A stretch of 12,397 nt of DNA from NCBI GenBank assembly GCA_003990745.1, contig RBNI01005567.1, positions 1 through 12,397 on the forward strand, written 5' to 3'. This DNA is from Jimgerdemannia flammicorona (lineage: Eukaryota; Mucoromycota; Endogonomycetes; Endogonales; Endogonaceae). Below, one piece after another: positions 1 through 7,506 of this stretch. Each line of letters starts with the position of its first letter. Position 1 is the stretch's first letter. The notes below the pieces were generated by a model that worked only from the letters and a program-made list of their open reading frames with translations, was not told where the DNA came from and did no database searches. A program made the position numbers and the translations under genes.

Positions 1-543
1 GATGCGGTTGCTGCCAGTAGAGTTGGCTACTTCAGATTCTATCCAGTCAGCATCTTCAGTTGAAAGGCGGGAGAGGCTGCCAGCTGTTACTCCTTGCAAG
101 TGTGCTATGGCCCAGGGAATATGGCGGAAGATTTGATGGACACAGAGGGCTCTCTTGATTAGCCGGCTAGTGGTTATCAATTCGGTAATGAGGCCTTCCC
201 GATCGTCTTCTTGAGTCTCATTGCAAAGGTGGTGTCTGATTTCGTAGTCATGCCAGAGGGTCATTCATTCAGTAGTGTCTTTGAGCTGCTGGGTCATTAT
301 ATACTGGTAGTTGATGAAGTGTCCAAGGTCCTCAGTGTAGAAGTTCAAGTGTTCAGAAGTATCTGAGTGCCAGATGGCCTTCTTGATAGCTTCAAAGATC
401 AGGGTCTTTGGGCCAGGCAAAGGGGTAGAGCAGCGGGAGGTCTGGTTGGATCGGCGGATAGGGGGCATTGTGTGATGGGTACTTGGTTCTTTGGTGCTGA
501 TCCCTGAGGCGGAGTATGGTTCCTTAAATAACATGGTCTTCAT
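1..543 (-). pseudogene. Unrecognised protein fragment, interrupted by one in-frame TGA, open at left edge
   Basis: Reading the minus strand from the ATG at 541-543, one frame stays open for 92 codons, meets TGA at 265-267, restarts at once with ATG at 262-264, and then stays open to base 1 (88 more codons). The peptide after the stop has ordinary mixed composition with motifs such as LWHDYEIRHH and FRHIPWAIAHLQG. The continuation suggests one coding unit with a nonsense mutation, or a real start just after an upstream frame. I do not recognise the family. Position beside a mutated AT-rich block makes a transposon-derived origin possible, but no integrase, reverse transcriptase or zinc-knuckle motif is seen. 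The 3' end lies outside the window. Confidence 0.35.
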
Positions 544-660
544 TTTGGCTCAGATCATCTTGTCTTCTTTTGGGATGATCACCTAATGGGTCAGGCTGTC
601 TATTTGATTGTCATGCCATTATGTCATCTGATCTTAGTAGTCACCAGTACTCCATTGTCA
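544..660. other. Short normal-composition spacer before AT-rich block
   Basis: This spacer lies 5' of the minus-strand fragment and before the sharp fall in GC. No gene or clear promoter element is seen. Confidence 0.4.
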
Positions 661-1806
661 ATTGCGTACGTCACAATATATAAGGATATACTAATAAATA
701 GTAAGCAATAGTAATAATAACAATATAGTAATAATAGAAAGTCTTTTAGAGTACTAATAAGTCTCTCTAACATTATTTATATCTCTTTATTTATAAATAG
801 ATCTATATTACTAATTTCTATTTATACTTATCTAGTTATAGATAATCTTTTATTATATTTTTGATCTATTTTCTAGCTTATAAATAGAGAATTTGGATAT
901 TTTTCAGTATATAGATAGTATTCCAGTATTATATTCTAGTATTACTATTTAATTTTTATATATTAGTCTTTTATTTATATTTTTTGAGACTTCTGAAATA
1001 TATCTCATTGAGCAAGAGTATTGAAATATCTTAGTTACATATATAGCAACTTGATATGTAATAGTATAGTCTAACTATATTATTATATAAATATCATCAA
1101 TCTTAATATATAAAAGTGTGACTTGCTAGTATTAATAAATAATACTTCTCTTTATCTATCTTTTTAAAGTATTCTATAATAGACTCTTTATTACTAACTA
1201 GAGGTGATAATAGTATTGTTTCTGTTTTTCTTATATAAAATAATCCTTTATTAGCTATAATTTATATTTTTTTTCATCTTGTCTATATAATAATAAATAT
1301 CTGAATTTTATCAATAGTATTAAGAATATTATTTAGAAAATTAGAATAGTTGAGTTGCAGATCTATTCTAATAATAAATACTATTTGTTTATTATTTTTC
1401 TTATCTGAGTAGCCATATTTACTAGTTCTGAACTAAGTCTCAAATTTCTATATATTTTATAAACTAAATTACTAAGAATATAGACAGAAAAACATAATAT
1501 ATAAACTATAATTTTATGATACAAACTTGAATAACTATAGATATAAACTAGTAGATATTAATAGATTTGTTTTCTTGAAGACAAAGTTATATAAACTAAA
1601 TAGTAACTATATAGATAGAAATATATAATAATATAAACTAAATAGCTATGAACTCAAACAGCTATAAATATAAACTAGTAAATATAAATTAAAGTTTTTT
1701 TTTCCTGATATAGAAAAACTAAAGATTAAAGTTTTAACTATATTATTAGAGAATGAAGGCTATGGGGTAGATGTAAAGAGAGAGGCTAACTTAACAGTAA
1801 TTGCTA

Positions 1807-2307
1807 GAGAGTATGCTAATTTCTAATAAAAGTAGAGATATAGATTACAGCTCTGATAAATAGTATATATATATAAAGTATAAGGAAGAGATAGAGACCA
1901 AGAATGATAAGAAAATAGTTGAAATTCTGACTGGATTGAATGCTAAGAAGGTTGAGAAGATAGAAGCTATTATAAAATATAATCTAGATATAGCTAGAGA
2001 GAAAATGAGTATAGAACTATAAAAAAGATAAAACTACTATATAATATTATCTTTTATAAATAATACAACTAACATTTTCTCACTAAATATAAATAGTCTA
2101 AGAGATTCTATGTATAAGGTATTAGAATATTTTTATTTAGCTAAAAAGTTTGGAGATAGATTTTTTTTTTTATTACAGAATATATACTGTGAGGAGGAAT
2201 TGAATAGACAGAAGTAGATAAAAAAATGGAGTAGCATGATAGTTTGGAGAGAAAAGGTGAAAATTCTGATACAGAGAGATAAGAGAGAACTGTGTGAGAT
2301 TAGAGAA
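1807..2307 (+). pseudogene. Decayed coding trace in AT-rich block
   Basis: One plus-strand frame has only four internal stops (TAG 1861, TAA 2020, TAA 2029, TAG 2215) over 167 codons before TAA at 2308. Base composition would predict clearly more. Open stretches read as mixed, charged peptide, for example KIVEILTGLNAKKVEK followed by a K/E-rich segment, then YFYLAKKFGDRF. Each stop could derive from CAG or CAA by one C-to-T change. The plus strand around 1740-2480 is also strongly purine-rich, unlike the rest of the block. No family is recognised; a transposon-encoded protein is the natural guess. The signal is weak and could be chance. Confidence 0.25.
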
Positions 2308-2505
2308 TAAAAAACTACTTAATATAGAGAGAGTAGTAGAGATCAGAGTGAGATATAGTAGTAATAGGTTCTTGTTATTACCTAATAGATAAGAGTGATT
2401 ATATAATGTGACTGGATAGACTTCATAAGTATAGTATCCTTACTAAAGCTAATATAGATATATTAGGAGAGACTTTAATATAGTATAGAATATACTAGTA
2501 AACAG

Positions 2506-2940
2506 AACTAGTACTCTCAACAAATTGAATCAAATTGAATTTGACCCAAATTTGATTTTATTTAATCAAATCAAAGATCTAATTTGATTTAATTTGATTT
2601 AAATCAAAGGTTCAATTTAATTTAATTCAAATCAAATTAAAGATCCAATTCATTAAGATTTAATTTGAACTCTATTTTTCAAAATATAATAACTTAATGA
2701 AAATATATCTAAATTTAATGATCTTTAGCTTGTTAGATTCCTCTATATAAGAGGAATCTAACTAGCTAAATATTGTTAATTTTAAATATGTTTTTGTCAA
2801 GTTATTATATTTTGAAAAATAGTATTCAAATTGGACCCTCAATTTAATTTAAATTTAATTTAATTCAAACTTAATTTAAATTGAAAAAACCCCAATTCAA
2901 TTTGATTTAAATTGATTTAATTTGTTTAGAAGTACTAGTT
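2506..2940. mobile_element. Fold-back / MITE-like element with long imperfect inverted repeats
   Basis: The two ends are exact inverted copies: AACTAGTACT at 2506-2515 and AGTACTAGTT at 2931-2940, each followed inward by AACAAATT or its complement after a 3-4 nt difference. The similarity continues imperfectly through AATTTGA/TCAAATT-type runs. It becomes strong again over about 80 bp per arm (left from about 2671, right to about 2822), where one arm starts CTATTTTTCAAAATATAATA and the other is its complement. The apex is a perfect 12-bp stem, TTAGATTCCTCT at 2733-2744 pairing with 2750-2761 around a 5-nt loop. There is no open frame inside. No convincing target-site duplication is visible in the immediate flanks. 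This is consistent with a non-autonomous hairpin-type DNA element. Confidence 0.65.
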
Positions 2941-3942
2941 ATATCAAAAAAAACTCATCTTAATAAGAAAATTAACTACTATATCTAGATTTGACTATTA
3001 TATTACAAAATACTAATATTAGGAATTATAGAATATTTTATTGCTTTTTGATAAAATAACTTAAGGCTTAAGCCAAACTATACCAATTTCTCCAATCTTG
3101 TAATTTGTCTTCATTGAGCTGATATATTATAGTATAAACTCAAACTACTTATAGAGAGTTTTTTTAAATTCTCTCTAATCTTCAATTTTTTATTCTTAAT
3201 AAGTAGAGATAGTTATAATATAATTGTACTATTAGATAGTTATATTTTTTTAGAGAAATATAATAATAAATTAGACTTATATATTTATATTCATTCTTAT
3301 AAGTTTATAGTATTAGTCTATTGAAAAGTTTGGATATCAGTAGATAGTTCTTTATAGTGACTATTAAAGATATCTAATTTGAGTAACTTAAAACTAATAA
3401 TGTAATTATATAGTTAATTGCTATAGTTATGCTCTTTATCTTCTAATGTTCTAATTATACTTATAGATTTCAAATCTAATATACTATTATAGTAATTATC
3501 TCTTCTAGATCAATCTATAGTTCTGAGTCTATATCTTTTACTATAAAGAGATCTAGATAGTTAGCTAATTCTCTAGAGTTTATTTTGAATTTATATAACT
3601 AGTTTTAATTAGTTTCTAAATTTGTATAAGGTTTTTTAATAAGATAAAATATAACTTTAATACTACTATTAAGTATAATAGTTTTAGTTTCTTTAAAAAA
3701 AAGTAGTTAAATCTGAAAGATTTTAGTAATCTTGAAGAAAATATTCTGAGCTTTATTTAGAAATAAAAAAAAAAGACAAAAAAAAAAAATCTATAACTGG
3801 CTAAGATATATAAGATACTTGATACTAAAAAAGATAAAAATATTCTAATAAAGTCTTAATATTAAGAGAGAATTTCTGAGTATTCAGAAAGAGTTGAAAC
3901 ATTATAAAATATTTAAGGAGAATAGAAAAAAAATATATAAAT

Positions 3943-4214
3943 ATAGATAGATAATTAAGATAGATAAATAAAATATAGATAATTGAGATAGATAATTGAG
4001 ATAGATGATTAAGATAAATAATTAAGATAAATAATTAAAATAAATAATTAAAATAAATAATTAAAATAAATAATTGAGATAAATAGTTGAAGTAAATAGA
4101 TAATTAAGTGAGACAGATATGAATAGATGATTGAGATAGATAATTAAGATAAATAATTGAATAAATAATTAAGATAAATAATTAAGATAGATTAAATAGA
4201 TAATTAAGATAAAC
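3943..4214. repeat. AT-only 13-bp tandem repeat array
   Basis: A degenerate array of GATAAATAATTAA-type units. The cleanest core is six consecutive 13-bp units at 4011-4088: AAGATAAATAATT twice, AAAATAAATAATT three times, then GAGATAAATAGTT. Flanking copies are shorter or carry extra GATA steps. C is almost absent from the plus strand here. It is a minisatellite of no evident function. Confidence 0.8.
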
Positions 4215-4500
4215 TTATTAATTCAGATATCTCTATTATCTTTATAAAATCTTTGAGGAATTTATTATAATTTGATACAGAGCCTCACATACTAAAGGTA
4301 AATTGATATATAATATTATGTATTTTTATATTCAAAGTTATATTGGTGACTGCTTTTTCGTAATTCTCAATTTCCTCTGATACATTTACATCCTAATATC
4401 CAAATAAAAAAAGGGTATCATAATTTTGTAGATAAATGACTAGAAAACAAAAGTATGAAGCAATTTTGTGAATATCAGTTCTATTCTTTTTTCAAAAATT

Positions 4501-6058
4501 TGTTGTGACTAGGTGTCCGGCACTGTATTTTCGGATTTGTCGGCTTGTGTAACGTAGGTCGATTATAGACTGGATTAAGCATTAATCAGGTGCTTGCACT
4601 GCATTCTGTATTTGCTGAAGCGAAACGTATGACATCAAGTGCTACCCTCTCTTTCCAGGCATTCACCTACACGCCGTTGGTTCACACGCACATACCCCTT
4701 CCGGACACTGTATACCTAATCTTAACCATTTGTGACTGTGCCCAAGAACTTTAACATATCGAGACCACCAATCACCAGTTGGGAGAGAGGAGCTTGTAGA
4801 AGGGGTAATCGTTCACGAGCAACACGTCCGCATCGAGTGTGGAAAAATCATAGTTCTATGTTTATGCAGTATCGTCGAGGGTACTCATGTCGTTAATGAC
4901 GAAGTGCATATCCGTGGGCAGGGTACCATTCAGATAGCGTGGCGACTTCGGACCCGAATCCTGCACCATTGCATTAGGGATCCGAGTGAGATGCCTTCGG
5001 AGTCCTCGAGCTTCTCGCGGACGTAACTATTAAGCTGCGGTTCTTCGCTGACGAAATAGACAAGGGTAAGGAGAGATAGTCGTTTGGCGATGGCAGTGTG
5101 GGCATAGTTCTCCCCGTTTCTTTGATCTTGTGCTACCTTAGTGGAGCGAGTCCGAAATCCATTTTGGGGATTCCATACGTTTGGCAGCTCGTGTCGATTG
5201 CACTCCCGATCCTGGTAGACTAATTGGGACATCGTGCGCCCATTGCTCCAAGGTTGGTGTTGGTTCAGGCGAGATGCTACTTACGAATCATCAAAGTCTA
5301 GATACTGGCTCAGCACAAAGAGCATGTACATGAAAATAGCAACTGTAAGAATATAGCTTTCACGGTAAGATCAAGATTCCAGGACGGGGATAAGCACCGT
5401 GAATCTCTTTAAATCTTTTGCATTTCAGAACAAATACAATGTTGTATAATGAATAGCCCCCTTGAACCTCCAGATCAAAATGTTGATCCTCTCGAATGCT
5501 TCCATCTTGCCAGCGTATTGCGTTCCTGCTCACAACCGACCGTCTTTCGGAAAAACAGATGTGTTCGCTTTTCATATGTTTCTTTTGATGGTCATTGACA
5601 CTTGCAAAGCCATTAACCGGCGGGCCTTAACGTCCGTCTCTTGTGCTCGCCTGTTGTGGCTCCGCCACGGTGTGCGGGCCACGCAAGATTTTCCCAATGA
5701 ATTTGCCTCTTCCACATTCCCGTCAAACACAGGCCATTTGGGGAGGTGTAATACCTTACTTTGCGACCTTTAAAGTTTACAACCTCATCCATCAATTTTC
5801 CAACCCCGATTCCCCACACACAAAACCCACGACGGCGGGACGAGAGCAAGGGGCCACCACGATCACAGTTACCCCCCATCCCCAACTCAACGGATAGCAG
5901 TTGATGTACTACAGGATGTCGACGTTCCCATAAGTGAGCTTGAAGTCGTCGCCGCCGCCTAAGACAGGAATGAACGGGTTTGGAGCCATGTAAGCATACA
6001 ATGAATTTACGCCGTGAGTGAACATTAATGTCAGTTGTTTGATAATTACTATAAAGTA
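4501..6058. other. Normal-composition region without an intact gene
   Basis: Composition returns to normal and CpG reappears. Minus-strand open frames occur at 4930-5232 (100 codons), 5360-5575 (71) and 5613-6203 (196), but none shows a recognisable domain. Their coding-like stretches switch frame, as between GGGDDFKLTYGNVDI near 5900-5960 and its neighbours. A splice-donor-like GTAAGT stands on the minus strand near 5285, just after a hydrophobic peptide (TVAIFMYMLFVLSQYLDF). The region may hold a spliced or decayed minus-strand gene. I cannot build a consistent exon model and claim none. Confidence 0.35.
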
Positions 6059-6523
6059 CTACTTTACCACACAAGCAGTTGGCAGTATGCGATTGCCTTG
6101 GATTATGTCCTTCACGCTGCCCGAAAATCCTGTACGGATACCTGCCTGAGAGACATTGATGGAGACAAAGTCGAGTTGCTTCAATTGAAGATGTCGTTAC
6201 CATAGGTTAACAAGAGTATTGGACCAAAGAAAATTATTCACATTTGTGGCTTGCCCAATCCGGGGGTTATAGTAGAGGGGCCCACGGACAGACCATAAGG
6301 CGCCATAAAAATTGTTTCGCAACAATCTCACCTCCAAGTTGTTCACCTTGAGCGTCATTGGAAAACATAACGCGTTCTTTGTAACTGGATCACAAGCCGT
6401 TTGACCCACCACCAATTTCTCAGAAACCGGGCGAACCACCCCACACCTGAATCCGTGCCCAAAAATGATGATAGATCCAACAATCTTATATTGACTATCC
6501 AAGAGACGTTTGTGATTAACCAT
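6059..6523 (-). pseudogene. Minus-strand coding remnant, possible LEA2-like membrane-protein relic
   Basis: From the ATG at 6521-6523 the minus strand is open for 108 codons to TAA at 6197-6199. The same frame then continues for another 45 codons to TAG at 6059-6061, so there is one internal stop in about 154 codons. The peptide has protein-like character: GQTACDPVTKNALCFPMTLK, then NNFYGALWSVRGPLYYN and IGQATNVNN, and after the stop LDFVSINVSQAGIRTGFSG. The middle part resembles from memory the NPNFFG...YYPG...IGGG...NV pattern of fungal LEA2-like membrane proteins. I have not tested this and the N-terminal membrane segment is not seen. The TAA could lie in an intron, since GTAAAG follows the last coding stretch as a possible donor. 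Confidence 0.3.
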
Positions 6524-7209
6524 ATTACCAATTTAATGATATGGGTGGCTGTGCGCAATCAATTATTCATAAGGTTCACCTTAAAACTATACTCGTCGCT
6601 CATTCAAATTCATTCAGTCGGTTTGTTGCCCGTTCTGCTTTTCAATGCTATTATGGGTGACCCTCTCAACATGGCAAGCCGTTTTGACAATTGATCTGTG
6701 ATGGTGTGAGATTCGCGTTAGGTGATGTCACGTCCTACGTTTTAGGCCTTTTGAGAAGGCGAAGGTTCCAAATATAATAACTCGGAGATTACAAGTGGCG
6801 ATCGCTTTAAAATAAATAAAACCCCTAATATGATCCTCTGTCCAATACCATTTTGCTTATCAAAGATATGCACACGTGGATGTTTCTTCGGGCTACCGAT
6901 CCATCCCTCCCACCCCCCCTCCCTCCACACCCCCCGCAACCTCCCTTCATTGGGGGCCGCCACTAGTTAGTTTTGTGTAGCCGTCGATTAAGTAAGCCCC
7001 CTCATTTTAATACCAGAAAAACAAAACGGAAGCCAACTTTGCACTTCCCGGTGTCTATTCGAGGCGTTAGGGGATCCCAGAACATAGGAACTCGTCAGCA
7101 TACCGTGTATGTATCAACAATGAGGTGTAGGGGCAAACGTGTTCGCTTGCCATGGTTTCCGCAAGACCAAATGAGGCAGGCGCTGGTGTGGTTGGTGCAA
7201 CTCGGTTTG
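6524..7209. other. Intergenic stretch, no gene recognised
   Basis: No supported coding region was found. There is a pyrimidine-rich tract of C and CT runs at about 6898-6950. The rest is mixed sequence forming the distal upstream region of the first methyltransferase gene. Confidence 0.4.
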
Positions 7210-7217
7210 TATTTAAG
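7210..7217 (+). promoter_or_regulatory. Possible TATA-like element of methyltransferase gene 1
   Basis: TATTTAAG lies about 290 bp upstream of the chosen ATG. A CT-rich stretch at about 7286-7335, of the type often near fungal transcription starts, follows it. Sequence match only. Confidence 0.25.
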
Positions 7218-7258
7218 CAGAATCCAGGAACTTGCGCTCGCCCAAGGAACCCAACACT

Positions 7259-7282
7259 AAAAAAAAAAAAAAAAAAAAAAAA
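7259..7282 (+). repeat. 24-base poly(dA) tract in gene 1 upstream region
   Basis: An uninterrupted run of 24 A between the possible TATA-like element and the coding start. Long dA:dT tracts disfavour nucleosomes and are common in fungal promoters. It may instead be a simple-sequence expansion or the scar of a retroposed poly(A) tail. Confidence 0.7.
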
Positions 7283-7506
7283 CATGTCTTGATCTCCTCT
7301 CATCCCCCCCTCCTCTGTTTTCTTTGTTTTAAGGCAGACACTGCTTTCCAGCTAAGCCCTGAAAATACCGTGCTAGGCACAAAGAGGACAAACCGGTTCC
7401 TCACCCAAAAAAGAGCTGTTCCACCCTCTTTTGACTTTCATTTTTGAACCCATCGCCTGTTGTCCCACCTTCGTCCTTTCATCATTACCGTGCTTCTCAA
7501 CTTACA

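Larger units (their letters stand above)
661..4500. other. AT-rich block with C-to-T decay signature, no intact gene
   Basis: About 3.8 kb of AT-rich DNA with stops dense in all frames. Reading every line, I found CpG at 665 and 669, then none until 4359. A hand count of 721-1200 gives 39 CpT, 10 CpA, 1 CpC and 0 CpG, so C is lost mainly before purines, with TpA very abundant. This is what repeat-induced point mutation (RIP) or heavy cytosine methylation followed by deamination produces in fungal repeats. The block probably began as transposable elements now beyond recognition. The edges are abrupt at about 670 and 4350-4500. Apart from the sub-features listed separately, I see no gene, tRNA or rRNA. 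Confidence 0.75.

Noticed and set aside
4513..4708. GTGTCCGG and CCGGACAC inverted 8-mers, with TGTTGTGAC at 4501 looking like an LTR start
   Set aside because: Too short, no second LTR copy, primer-binding site or target duplication seen.
5360..5575. 71-codon minus-strand frame as a small gene
   Set aside because: No domain, no start context or homology I recognise; left as part of the unresolved region.
5613..6203. GGPLLS-type peptide (CDRGGPLLS) hinting at a trypsin-like serine protease
   Set aside because: The catalytic Ser position is Arg, no His or Asp motif is found in order, and neighbouring coding-like stretches lie in other frames.
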